Positions 36,353 through 43,722 of a stretch of 43,760 nucleotides of DNA are shown piece after piece. Under the pieces are notes generated by a model that had not been told where the DNA came from, searched no databases, and saw only the letters and a program-made list of their open reading frames with translations. The position numbers and the translations under genes were made by a program. The stretch comes from Devosia sp. (lineage in GTDB: Bacteria; Pseudomonadota; Alphaproteobacteria; Rhizobiales; Devosiaceae): NCBI RefSeq assembly GCF_030689745.1, contig NZ_JAUYGL010000219.1:1-43760 (forward strand), read 5' to 3'. Numbering within the stretch: position 1 is the stretch's first letter; every line of letters starts with the position of its first letter.

Positions 36353-36374
36353 TCGCTCGCTGGCGGGGCCGCGC

Positions 36375-36761
36375 TCACTGCAACCGGATCAACCCTGCCG
36401 CCGTCGGTCCAAACCCGGCGGCCCGATAAAACCCTTCCAGCTGCGGCTCAAAATCGACATGCAGCCATTCGGCACCGCGCGCTCTGGCCGTCTCGATTGC
36501 ACGCTCCACCAGCTGCAGCCCGATGCCGCGCCGCCGATATTGCGGGTCGACGCAGGTATCGAGAATGAACGCGTGGCTGCCGCCGTCCCACGCCACATTG
36601 ACGAAGCCGACCAATCTCTGCTGATCCAACGCCCCGACATGGGCCAGTCCGCGCGCCAGAATGGGCTGGAAACTCACCGGGCCGCCATTGCCCCATGCCA
36701 CCAGCCACAGGGCGCGTAGCTCATCATCGCTCGGCATTGGGTCGGTAACGATCGCAATCAT
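36375..36761 (-). CDS. GNAT-family N-acetyltransferase
   Basis: 128-aa acetyl-CoA-dependent acetyltransferase: FILDTCVDPQYRRRGIGLQLVERAIETARARG contains the acetyl-CoA pyrophosphate loop R-R-x-G-x-G, and WLHVDFEPQLEGFYRAAGF the C-terminal motif. Start chosen at MIAIVTDPM because GGAGG lies 7 bases upstream. Converges on the ATPase gene with 22 bases between stops. Substrate unknown. Confidence 0.85.
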   Translation of the reverse strand: MIAIVTDPMPSDDELRALWLVAWGNGGPVSFQPILARGLAHVGALDQQRLVGFVNVAWDGGSHAFILDTCVDPQYRRRGIGLQLVERAIETARARGAEWLHVDFEPQLEGFYRAAGFGPTAAGLIRLQ

Positions 36762-36886
36762 GGTGCGCCTCCACCTTACCAAGGTGACAAACTGTTCATG
36801 CAGCCGCAAGGTCGCGAAGAGGCAGCACGCTGTAGGTTCCTTTCAGACCGGACAAGTTTCGGCTCCCATGCAAAGGAAAACTCGTG

Positions 36887-37519
36887 ATGAAGACCCTCCA
36901 GACCACAGCCATCATCGCTCTGACCACCGCCGCCCTCGGCCTTTCCGCCATCGCGCCTTCATTCGCCCAGACTGCCGCACCCACCGCACCTGCTGCCCAG
37001 GAACAGTTTCAGGGCAAGGGCAATATGGGCCAGCGCCAGGATGCTGGCCAGCGCCATGGTGGGCAGCGCGGCATGGGTGGCATGATCGGCTTTGAGCGCG
37101 GTGCCGAAGGCATTGAAATTGCCCTCGTCCGCCTCAGCCACGCCATCGACATGACCGCTGACCAGCAGGCGCTGTATGATACCCTCAAGACCGACGCGCT
37201 GGCCGCCGCCAATAGCTTCTCGACCGCCGTCGACGGCCTGCGCCCCGCCGCGCCGGCAGCCGGAACAGCAGCTGAGCGTCCCGACATGGGCGAAGCCTTC
37301 ACCAACCGCATTGCCTTCGAGAAGGCCAGGCTCGCTGCCCTCGAGGCCGTGCAGCCATCGCTGACCGCTTTCTTTGACAGCCTCACCGATGAGCAGAAGA
37401 CCAGTCTGATGCCCCAGCGCGGCGAGCGGGGCGGCATGGGCCAGAAGGGCCAGATGGGCCAAATGGGCAATTCCGGCCAGTACGAACAGGGCCATCGCGG
37501 TCAGCGCCAGGGCCGCTGA
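36887..37519 (+). CDS. Spy/CpxP-like LTxxQ periplasmic protein
   Basis: 210 aa with a signal peptide (TAIIALTTAALGLSAIAPSFA) and a helical domain ending in the LTxxQ-type motif FDSLTDEQKTSL; a second related segment is DMTADQQALYDTL. The middle and C-terminal tail are Gly/Gln/Met-rich (GQKGQMGQMG) with His clusters (HGGQRGMGG, GHRGQRQGR) that could bind metal. Such proteins are periplasmic chaperones or metal-stress factors. Close to a zinc-type exporter, which suggests a shared envelope role by inference. GTG three bases earlier is an alternative start. Confidence 0.83.
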   Translation: MKTLQTTAIIALTTAALGLSAIAPSFAQTAAPTAPAAQEQFQGKGNMGQRQDAGQRHGGQRGMGGMIGFERGAEGIEIALVRLSHAIDMTADQQALYDTLKTDALAAANSFSTAVDGLRPAAPAAGTAAERPDMGEAFTNRIAFEKARLAALEAVQPSLTAFFDSLTDEQKTSLMPQRGERGGMGQKGQMGQMGNSGQYEQGHRGQRQGR

Positions 37520-37631
37520 TTCCGTTCAGATCGGCTGCAGACCCAACTTCGGGCGGGTTCTGCGGCCGACCACGCGATCTCCGGTATCCGGGCATCGCAC
37601 CACGCCGCGGCTCCCCCGGGCCGTGGACGAG

Positions 37632-37664
37632 AACCCCGGCTCTCAACAGCCGGGGTTTGCTTTT
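37632..37664 (+). terminator. Terminator of the Spy-like gene
   Basis: AACCCCGGCT-CTCAAC-AGCCGGGGTT perfect 10-bp stem followed by TTGCTTTT. A GCAGA-CCC/GGG-TCTGC hairpin about 90 bases earlier adds structure in the 3' region. Confidence 0.8.
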
Positions 37665-37712
37665 GTCGGGGCTTGCTCTACCAATCGGACACCATCCGAT
37701 TGGACCCTTCCC

Positions 37713-38945
37713 ATGACCGCCCTGCCCCTTGATCCGGCCCGTATCCGCGCCCAGTTCCCCGCCTTTGCCGAGCCATCGCTGCAGGGTCATGCCTTTTTCG
37801 AGAACGCCGGCGGCGCCTACACCGCCAATGCCGTGCTCACCCGGCTTGACCATTACTATCGCGCCACCAAGCTGCAGCCCTATGGCGTCTACCCGGCCTC
37901 CCAGGCCGCCGGCGCGGCAATGGATCTGAGCTATGCCCGCATCGCCCAGGCGCTGAACGTGTCCAGCGACTGGATCCATTTCGGCCCCTCCTCCTCGGCC
38001 AATACCTATGTGCTGGGCAAGGCCTTCGGTGAATATCTCAAGCCTGGCGACGCCATCATCGTCACCAATCAGGACCACGAGGCCAATACCGGCGCCTGGC
38101 GCAAACTCGCCAGCCTGGGCATCGAGGTGCGCCAATGGGCCGTCGACGGCCAGACCGGCCGCCTGTCGCTGGACGCGCTCGACGCCCTGCTCGACGCAAA
38201 AGTCCGCTTCGTCGCCGCCCCGCACTGCTCCAATGTCGTCGGCGAAATCAATCCGGTGGCCGAGATTGCTGCCCGCGCCAGGGCCGTCGGCGCCCTCACC
38301 ATCATCGATGGCGTCAGCTACGCCCCCCATGGCCTGCCCGATCTGGCCGCGCTGGGCGTCGATATCTATTTCTTCTCCGCCTACAAGGTGTTTGGCCCCC
38401 ATCAGGGGATCATGGCAGTGCGCCCAGACCTCGCCATGGCGCTGCCCAATCAGGGCCATTTCTTCAACGACGCCAAGCTGCGCTATCGCCTCACCCCCGC
38501 CGGTCCCGACCACGCCCAGATCGCGGCGGCTGCCGGCATTGCCGATTATCTCGAAACCGTCGCCGAAATCGCCGGCGACAGCGTTGCAGGCGCCGATCCA
38601 TTCCGCCGCGCCCACGCCGCCATGCGCGCCCAGGAAATCGCCCTTGCCGCGCCTTTGCTGGATTATCTGCAGCGCAAGAACAGCGCCCGCCTGATCGGCC
38701 CGGCCGACCCCACCCTGCGCGCGCCCACCATCGCGCTGGCTCTGGACGAACCGGGCGGCGCTGTCGCGGCCCGGCTGGCCAGGCACGGCATCATGGCCGG
38801 TGGCGGGCATTTCTATGCCTGGCGCCTGCTCGAAGCGCTCGGCATCGACCCCAATCACGGCGTCCTGCGCCTCTCCTTCACCCACTACACCACGCCCGAA
38901 GAGATTCAGCAGCTCATTGCGGCTTTGGATGCTGAGCTGAAGTAG
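37713..38945 (+). CDS. Class V aminotransferase / cysteine-desulfurase-like PLP enzyme
   Basis: 410 aa of the class V fold: FFENAGGAYTANAVLTRLDHYY, GPSSSANTYVLGKAFGEYL, VTNQDHEANTGAWRKL, AAPHCSNVVGEINPV, TIIDGVSYAPHGLPDL and the PLP lysine in FFSAYKVFGPHQG. The loop carrying the catalytic cysteine of desulfurases is not recognisable, so the substrate may be an amino acid other than cysteine. No iron-sulfur assembly genes are adjacent. Start MTALPLDPAR; the upstream frame runs through the preceding terminator and is not coding. Confidence 0.85.
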   Translation: MTALPLDPARIRAQFPAFAEPSLQGHAFFENAGGAYTANAVLTRLDHYYRATKLQPYGVYPASQAAGAAMDLSYARIAQALNVSSDWIHFGPSSSANTYVLGKAFGEYLKPGDAIIVTNQDHEANTGAWRKLASLGIEVRQWAVDGQTGRLSLDALDALLDAKVRFVAAPHCSNVVGEINPVAEIAARARAVGALTIIDGVSYAPHGLPDLAALGVDIYFFSAYKVFGPHQGIMAVRPDLAMALPNQGHFFNDAKLRYRLTPAGPDHAQIAAAAGIADYLETVAEIAGDSVAGADPFRRAHAAMRAQEIALAAPLLDYLQRKNSARLIGPADPTLRAPTIALALDEPGGAVAARLARHGIMAGGGHFYAWRLLEALGIDPNHGVLRLSFTHYTTPEEIQQLIAALDAELK

Positions 38946-38965
38946 CAAGACAGCCTTGCCCCAAC

Positions 38966-39078
38966 CACCGGGCAACACCTCCCCCTTGACGGGGGAGGTT
39001 GGGAGGGGGTGCGAGAGCCCCGATACCGCGGCTATCCGTCCCCCTCCCTGACCCTCCCCGCAAGGGGGAGGGTGTCGA
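38966..39078. repeat. Intergenic GC-rich palindromic repeat, copy 2
   Basis: Inverted relative to the copy at 25322-25436; the reverse complement shares the GGGGCTCTCGCACCCCCTCCCAACCTCCCCC core and both stem-loops, with differences mainly in the loop and central GATAGCCGCGG. Ends shortly before the DMT transporter gene. Confidence 0.88.
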
Positions 39079-39121
39079 CTGAGGCATCTCCCACATAAAC
39101 CGCCCCCCATTGAGACCAAAA

Positions 39122-40027
39122 ATGTCCCGTCCCCTCGCCGCCCTGCTCCTTCTGATCTGCACCATGCTTTGGGGCCTGGCCTTTATCGCCCAGAAATCGG
39201 CCATGGATTCCATGGGCCCGCTGACTTTTTCCGGCCTGCGCTACCTGATCGGCGGCCTCGCCGTCTTGCCCCTGGCTTTGCTTGAGCGCCGCAGGCGCCC
39301 CGCCCCCCTCACCACGAACCATTGGTGGCTGATCGGCGCCGTCAGCCTGGTCTTTTTTCTCGGCTCGGCCCTGCAGCAGTTCGGGCTGATTACCACCACC
39401 GTCACCAATGCCGGCTTCCCGACCGGGCTCTACGTCTTCTTCGTGCCGGTGCTGGGCTTCCTGATCTACCGCACCCGGCCCCATCCCATCATCTATGCCT
39501 GCGTGCCGCTGGCGCTGATCGGCATCTACTTCCTCAATGGCGGCGGCCTCGACAGCTTCAATACCGGCGACGGGCTGATGGTGATCGGCGCGGTGTTCTG
39601 GGCCCTGCACGTCATCCTGCTCGGCCAGGCGGCACGCCTCACCGGCCTGCCCATCTTCGTCTCTGCTGTCAGCTTTCTGCTGGCGGGTGCCTTCGCGCTG
39701 GGCTGTGCTTTCGTCTTCGAACAGCCCGACTTCAGCGCCCTGCAGTCCGGCTGGATGGAGCTGGCCTATACCGGCCTGCTCTCGACCGCCGTGGCCTTCA
39801 CCTTCCAGGCCATCGGCCAGCAATATGTGCCGCCCGCCAATGCCGCGATCATCCTGTCGGCCGAGAGCCTGTTTGCCGCCTTGGGTGGCGCCATCATCCT
39901 GGGCGAGCGCCTGCCGCCCATCGGCTATGCCGGCGCCGTGCTGATCTTTGTGGCCATCCTCGCCGTCGAAGCCCTGCCCCCGCTCTGGACCCGCCGCCGC
40001 ACCCACATCCCGCGCAATACCAATTAG
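39122..40027 (+). CDS. EamA/DMT-family transporter
   Basis: Inner-membrane protein of 301 aa with ten hydrophobic helices in two EamA repeats: AALLLLICTMLWGLAFIAQKSAMDSMGP and the second repeat from GDGLMVIGAVFWALHVILLG. The signature ANAAIILSAESLFAALGGAIILGERL ends the second repeat. Probably an exporter of amino acids or other metabolites; substrate unknown. ATG at 39122, preceded by GAGACC; a TTG four codons upstream is possible. Confidence 0.9.
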   Translation: MSRPLAALLLLICTMLWGLAFIAQKSAMDSMGPLTFSGLRYLIGGLAVLPLALLERRRRPAPLTTNHWWLIGAVSLVFFLGSALQQFGLITTTVTNAGFPTGLYVFFVPVLGFLIYRTRPHPIIYACVPLALIGIYFLNGGGLDSFNTGDGLMVIGAVFWALHVILLGQAARLTGLPIFVSAVSFLLAGAFALGCAFVFEQPDFSALQSGWMELAYTGLLSTAVAFTFQAIGQQYVPPANAAIILSAESLFAALGGAIILGERLPPIGYAGAVLIFVAILAVEALPPLWTRRRTHIPRNTN

Positions 40028-40036
40028 CGCGCGGCG

Positions 40037-40441
40037 CTACTCGGCGTAGCGAAACATCTGGTAGGTCTTGCAGATGATGCCCAGCACACAGCCTTGCAGG
40101 CTGATCTGGTCATCGCTGACCTGGGTGATCGTTCCGGCTGCCGACTGCCCATAAAGGTGCAGGTCGCCCTTCCACGTGCCGGGCCCGCTCGGCTGCGCAT
40201 GGTCGATCATCAGCGTATTGAGATAGGGCAGGTTCTCCGGGCTGTCGGCCCCATTGCCCAGCCAGATCAGCGTGCCGCACAGCGCCTGTCCGCTATCGCC
40301 ACACAGTTCCACCCGGTAGCGCGAATCCTTCATCTCGATTTCCCATATGCCGGCCGGCGACGCCGCCAGAACAGCCGGCACACTCAGCAGCCCAACCAGA
40401 CTGACCATCGCCGCGCGCGCAAATCCTGTCACACCGGTCAT
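40037..40441 (-). CDS. DUF2147 family exported protein, second of a tandem pair
   Basis: 134 aa with a signal peptide (MTGVTGFARAAMVSLVGLLSVPAVLAA) and a DUF2147 domain: GIWEIEMKDSRYRVELCGDSGQALCGTLIWL, GTWKGDLHLYGQSAAGTITQ, LQGCVLGIICKTYQMF. Four conserved cysteines probably form disulfides in the periplasm. Its ATG overlaps the stop of the upstream paralog (ATGA), so translation is coupled. Function unknown. Confidence 0.87.
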   Translation of the reverse strand: MTGVTGFARAAMVSLVGLLSVPAVLAASPAGIWEIEMKDSRYRVELCGDSGQALCGTLIWLGNGADSPENLPYLNTLMIDHAQPSGPGTWKGDLHLYGQSAAGTITQVSDDQISLQGCVLGIICKTYQMFRYAE

Positions 40442-40830
40442 TCGCTGACCTTGAACATCTGATAGGTCTTGCACACCACCAGGAACGCACAGCCCTGCAG
40501 CGTCATCTGCGTCTCGCTGCGCTGGGTGATGGTGCCGTTGATCTTGTGACCGAGCAATTGCATGTCGCCCTTCCAGCGATTGGGCCCCGTCTGCTTGATC
40601 GCGCTGGCCACCGGCGAATTGAGAAACCGCTCATACTGCTTGTTGTAGTCAACGTCGGACAGCCAGACCAGCGTGCCGCACAATTGCGTACCGTCGCCGC
40701 ACAGTTGCAGCGCGATGCGCGTGTCGCGGCTGTCGAGTTCCCACACCCCGTTGGGCGAGGCAATCGCCGCCCCGGCTCCCCCGGCCAACATCACCAGTCC
40801 AGCCGCCATGGCGAACATCTTGCGCATCAT
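40438..40830 (-). CDS. DUF2147 family exported protein, first of a tandem pair
   Basis: 130 aa; signal peptide (MFAMAAGLVMLAGGAGAAIA) and DUF2147 domain closely paralleling the next gene: GVWELDSRDTRIALQLCGDGTQLCGTLVWL, NRWKGDMQLLGHKINGTITQ and LQGCAFLVVCKTYQMF. Three ATGs in a row follow GGGAGACTG; the second is chosen for its spacing of 7. The pair arose by tandem duplication. A direct-repeat element lies 50-68 bases upstream. Confidence 0.87.
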   Translation of the reverse strand: MMRKMFAMAAGLVMLAGGAGAAIASPNGVWELDSRDTRIALQLCGDGTQLCGTLVWLSDVDYNKQYERFLNSPVASAIKQTGPNRWKGDMQLLGHKINGTITQRSETQMTLQGCAFLVVCKTYQMFKVSE

Positions 40831-40878
40831 CATCAGTCTCCCGATCAGCATTATTCTGCTCCCACAGTGGTTTTTCCA

Positions 40879-40897
40879 GCCTGAACGCCGCCTGAAC
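40879..40897 (-). promoter_or_regulatory. Direct repeat GCCTGAAC with 11-bp period upstream of the DUF2147 pair
   Basis: GCCTGAAC occurs at 40879-40886 and 40890-40897, exactly 11 bp apart. On the minus strand this reads GTTCAGGC-N3-GTTCAGGC, the tandem head-to-tail form that OmpR/PhoB-type response regulators bind. Located upstream of the minus-strand DUF2147 operon. Confidence 0.5.
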
Positions 40898-41048
40898 AGC
40901 CGCGTCACGACACTGTCATGCACCCCCCATAAGCTCATACCTGTTCCCGGCCCTGCCCCACATGGCCCGGACTGCCGCGCCCCACGTCCCCAACGTCGCG
41001 CCCGGCATTTTGCAGAGCTCGGCCGCCAACCCCGGCTCTTGCACCCCT

Positions 41049-41095
41049 GCCGATGAGATCGGCTCAGGTCGCCCCTCGTGGCGGCCTCTTTTTTT
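41049..41095 (+). terminator. Orphan plus-strand terminator, possible sRNA end
   Basis: GGTCGCC-CCTCGT-GGCGGCC (41067-41086) with seven Ts, preceded by a perfect GCCGAT-GAG-ATCGGC hairpin (41049-41063). The flanking genes on both sides run on the minus strand, so it ends no known gene; a small RNA starting in 40920-41000 is possible. Confidence 0.6.
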
Positions 41096-41102
41096 GCCGC
41101 CG

Positions 41103-41552
41103 CTAGGCGCGCTCCATCACAATGGTGCGCACCAGCGTACCCATTTCCGAGCCCGCGTGTTCAGCAGCTTCCAGCCAGCCCCGCGCCAGATAGAAAGCGC
41201 GCGCCCGGCTATTGAAGGCCCGCACCTCCAGCTGCCGCGCCCCTTCCGCCTCGGCCGCATCCATCAGGGCCCGCCCCACGCCCGTGCCGATGGCCCAGCT
41301 GTCGACATGAATGGCATGCAGCCAGGCGCCATCCAGATGATACATCCCCACCACCACGCCGCCGCGTTCGGCCACCTTGAAGGCCTCGATGCACCCATCC
41401 ACATAGCCCGCCGCCGGCTGCTCGGCTTCATAGCGCGCCAGGGCGGGGCCATCCAGATGCGGCCCCCAATGGGTGCGCCAGGACCGGTCCAGCAGATGCT
41501 TGAGCGCCGCCGCATCGGCCTGACGCGCGGCGCGAATGGTGATATCGGACAT
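41103..41552 (-). CDS. GNAT-family N-acetyltransferase
   Basis: 149 aa: ITIRAARQADAAALKHLLDRSW at the N-terminus, HAIHVDSWAIGTGVGRALMDAAEAEGARQLEVRAFN containing the acetyl-CoA loop (GTGVG in place of the usual Q/R-x-x-G-x-G/A), and ARAFYLARGW. Substrate unknown. Divergent from tdk with 110 bases between. Confidence 0.86.
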   Translation of the reverse strand: MSDITIRAARQADAAALKHLLDRSWRTHWGPHLDGPALARYEAEQPAAGYVDGCIEAFKVAERGGVVVGMYHLDGAWLHAIHVDSWAIGTGVGRALMDAAEAEGARQLEVRAFNSRARAFYLARGWLEAAEHAGSEMGTLVRTIVMERA

Positions 41553-41662
41553 AGTGGCCTCGCAATGAACTGTTGATGTTTGGCTTGCACGCTTCTTGCG
41601 CGCGCGGGCACGGTCTATTGCCTAAGCCACCCCGTCGCAACTCGCGAGAACAGCGCCCCCCA

Positions 41663-42262
41663 ATGGCCAAGCTCTATTTCTCCTACGCCGCCATGAATGC
41701 CGGCAAGTCCACCCTGCTGCTGCAGGGCGCCTACAATTATCGCGAGCGCGGCATGCGCCCGCTGCTGTTCACCTCCGCCCTTTACGTCGAGGATGGCATT
41801 GGCCTGATCACCTCGCGCATCGGCATTGCCGAACCCGCCGAACTCTATGCCGGCGATGATGACCTTTATCAGGCAGTGCGCGAGCATCTCGAAGCCGGCA
41901 AGGTCGATTGCGTCTTCGTCGATGAGGCCCAGTTCCTCACCCCCGAACAGGTCTGGCAACTGGCCCGCGTCGCCGATCGCCTGAATATTCCGGTCATGTG
42001 CTTTGGCCTGCGCACCGACTTTCAGGGCAAGCTGTTTCCGGGCTCGGCCGAACTGCTTGCCATTGCCGACGTGTTGCGGGAAATTCGTACCATCTGCGCA
42101 TGCGGCGCCAAGGCCACCATGGTGGTCCGCCAGAGCGCCGATGGCCGCGTGCTGGCCCAGGGGGAACAGGTGTCGATTGAAAAGTCGGTCTATATCTCGC
42201 TGTGCCGCAAGCATTGGGAAGAAGCTATCGGCCGCTGGCCGGCGAAAGGACCTGCACATTGA
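41663..42262 (+). CDS. tdk: Thymidine kinase, type II
   Basis: 199 aa; phosphorylates thymidine with ATP in pyrimidine salvage. Walker A MNAGKSTLLLQ at residues 11-21, DEAQFLTPEQVWQLA with the catalytic carboxylate, GLRTDFQGKLFPGSAELL lasso-type loop, and zinc cysteines in ICACGAKATMVVR and SLCRKHW. Start chosen at MAKLYFSYAAMNAG, where the family begins. The last bases overlap the thioesterase start (TTGA). Confidence 0.96.
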   Translation: MAKLYFSYAAMNAGKSTLLLQGAYNYRERGMRPLLFTSALYVEDGIGLITSRIGIAEPAELYAGDDDLYQAVREHLEAGKVDCVFVDEAQFLTPEQVWQLARVADRLNIPVMCFGLRTDFQGKLFPGSAELLAIADVLREIRTICACGAKATMVVRQSADGRVLAQGEQVSIEKSVYISLCRKHWEEAIGRWPAKGPAH

Positions 42263-42645
42263 CCCCGACGTCCACTGAGCCCCATGGCGCCCTCACCATC
42301 CGCACCCTGGCCATGCCCGCCGATACCAATCCGGCTGGCGACATTTTTGGCGGCTGGGTGATGAGCCAGATGGATATTGCCGGCGCCATCGCCGCTGTGG
42401 AGCGCGTCACCGGACGCGTCGTTACCGTCGCGGTCGAGGCCATGACCTTCATTGCCCCGGTCAAGGTCGGCGATGTGCTCTGCGTCTACACCACCGTCGA
42501 GCGGATCGGCACCACCTCGATCACCATCGGCATCGAGGCCTGGGCCCGCCGCAATCGGGTGGATGCGCGCGTCAAGGTCACCGATGGGCGCTTCATCTAT
42601 GTCTCGCTGAACGAGGATGGCACCAAGCGCCCCATCGCGGACTGA
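42259..42645 (+). CDS. Acyl-CoA thioesterase, hotdog fold, YciA-like
   Basis: 128 aa from a TTG start overlapping the tdk stop, with AAAGGA upstream. Hotdog signature LAMPADTNPAGDIFGGWVMSQMDIAGAIAA contains the catalytic Asn/Asp region; VTVAVEAMTFIAPVKVGDVLCVYTTVERIGTTSITIGIEAWA follows. Hydrolyses acyl-CoA. Coupling to tdk is probably just economy rather than a shared pathway. Confidence 0.92.
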   Translation: MTPTSTEPHGALTIRTLAMPADTNPAGDIFGGWVMSQMDIAGAIAAVERVTGRVVTVAVEAMTFIAPVKVGDVLCVYTTVERIGTTSITIGIEAWARRNRVDARVKVTDGRFIYVSLNEDGTKRPIAD

Positions 42646-42695
42646 GCCGCCGCTGCCCGCTCCTGCCGTTCAGCCAGGGTTCATCTGAGCTGTGT

Positions 42696-42714
42696 TGATT
42701 GAGACCATCAATCA
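42696..42714. promoter_or_regulatory. TGATTGA-N5-TCAATCA dyad
   Basis: Perfect 7-bp arms around GACCA, about 60 bases ahead of the EcfG-type promoter elements and 50 bases after the thioesterase gene. May be a regulator site; no factor is implied. Confidence 0.4.
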
Positions 42715-42774
42715 GCCCGGCACGATTTGCCGACGGCTAAGTACCGACACCGACTCAACGAATTCGCCCGGCGG

Positions 42775-42800
42775 GGAACTTTCTGCTTCCCCTGTCCGTT
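42775..42800 (+). promoter_or_regulatory. EcfG-type general stress promoter
   Basis: GGAAC (42775-42779), exactly 17 bases, then CGTT (42797-42800), the consensus of alphaproteobacterial EcfG (sigma-EcfG/RpoE2) promoters. The start of transcription would be near 42806, 76 bases ahead of the SH3/crystallin gene. Confidence 0.75.
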
Positions 42801-42881
42801 TCTTCAGCAAATACTAAGTCTGCGCTCATCCAGCAGGATCCCGATTGTGGGCTGCGGCAGCGCGTGACGCGGAGGCATAAG

Positions 42882-43529
42882 ATGAACCGATCTACCCGTA
42901 AGCTGCTGCTCAACATTGCCACCGGCGTGGCCGTGGCCGCCACTGCCGTCGTCGTCTTCCTGCCCGCCGCCAATGCGGCGCCCGGCACCGTCACCACCAA
43001 TGTCAATGTGCGCTCCGGCCCCGGCACCAGCTATGGTGTGGTCGATACCGCGCGCCGTGGCGAGCGGGTTGACGTGCGCCAGTGCCAGGGCTCCTGGTGC
43101 TATATTGAAAAGTCCGGCCCCGATGGCTGGGTTTCGGCCAATTACCTGGCCACCGGCAGCGGCGGTGCGGTCCATCCGACGCAGCCCGGCATTTCCTTCG
43201 GCTTCCAGATCGGTGGCGACGGCGATGGCCCAACCATCAATTTCGGCATCGGCAACCAGCCCCAGCGCCCGATAATCCGGCCCGTCAACGACGAAGTCTG
43301 CTTCTTTGACCGCACCCGCTTCCGCGGCGACAGCTTCTGTCTCGAAGCCGGTCAGAGCAGCCGCGACCTGCGTGGCTGGGCCGACCGCATCTCCTCGATC
43401 GACAATCCCGATGGCCTGCGGGTTCAGGTCTGCTCGGACGCCAATTATCGCAACTGCCGCACCTACACCACCAGCGCCTCCTCGCTGGGCGGGTTCGACA
43501 ATTACATCGTCTCCGTCCGCGTGCGCTGA
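42882..43529 (+). CDS. Exported SH3b and beta/gamma-crystallin-like protein
   Basis: 215 aa with a signal peptide (LLLNIATGVAVAATAVVVFLPAANAA). Residues of about 35-85 form a bacterial SH3 domain (TTNVNVRSGPGTSYGVVDTARRGERVDVRQCQGSWCYIEKSGPDGWVSANYL). After a Gly/Pro linker, residues of about 138-215 resemble a beta/gamma-crystallin or peptidase-inhibitor I36 fold (VCFFDRTRFRGDSFCLEAGQSSRDL, DRISSIDNPDGLRVQVCSDANYRNC). Exported; the SH3 part may bind the cell wall. GGAGG precedes the ATG. The EcfG-type promoter indicates stress induction. Confidence 0.87.
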   Translation: MNRSTRKLLLNIATGVAVAATAVVVFLPAANAAPGTVTTNVNVRSGPGTSYGVVDTARRGERVDVRQCQGSWCYIEKSGPDGWVSANYLATGSGGAVHPTQPGISFGFQIGGDGDGPTINFGIGNQPQRPIIRPVNDEVCFFDRTRFRGDSFCLEAGQSSRDLRGWADRISSIDNPDGLRVQVCSDANYRNCRTYTTSASSLGGFDNYIVSVRVR

Positions 43530-43555
43530 GACCCCTATCCAGCCACCCCATCAGG

Positions 43556-43581
43556 GCGCCCGCTTCGGCGGGCGCTTTTTT
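43556..43581 (+). terminator. Terminator of the SH3/crystallin gene
   Basis: GCGCCCGC-TTCG-GCGGGCGC followed by six Ts. Confidence 0.93.
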
Positions 43582-43624
43582 GTCTGTGCAGCGCTGCAGC
43601 GTTCCAACCACGCCCGCGCCAAAC

Positions 43625-43705
43625 AAAAAACGCCGCCCCGAGGGACGGCGTTTCAGGCAACAGACAAACCAAAGGCCACCGTGTTTTCAACATCACGGCG
43701 GCCTT
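43625..43705 (-). terminator. Double hairpin terminator of the edge gene
   Basis: Minus strand: first a 12-bp stem AAGGCCGCCGTG/CACGGTGGCCTT with one G-U pair (43705-43672), then AAACGCCG/CGGCGTTT (43653-43628) and six Ts. It terminates the partial gene to the right. Confidence 0.82.
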
Positions 43706-43722
43706 CGGAATAGTCTGAAAGA

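Noticed and set aside
37383..39119. Minus-strand frame of 578 codons opposite the class V aminotransferase
   Set aside because: It is antisense to a clear PLP enzyme with motifs in order, and its start lies in the palindromic repeat; high GC makes such antisense frames common.
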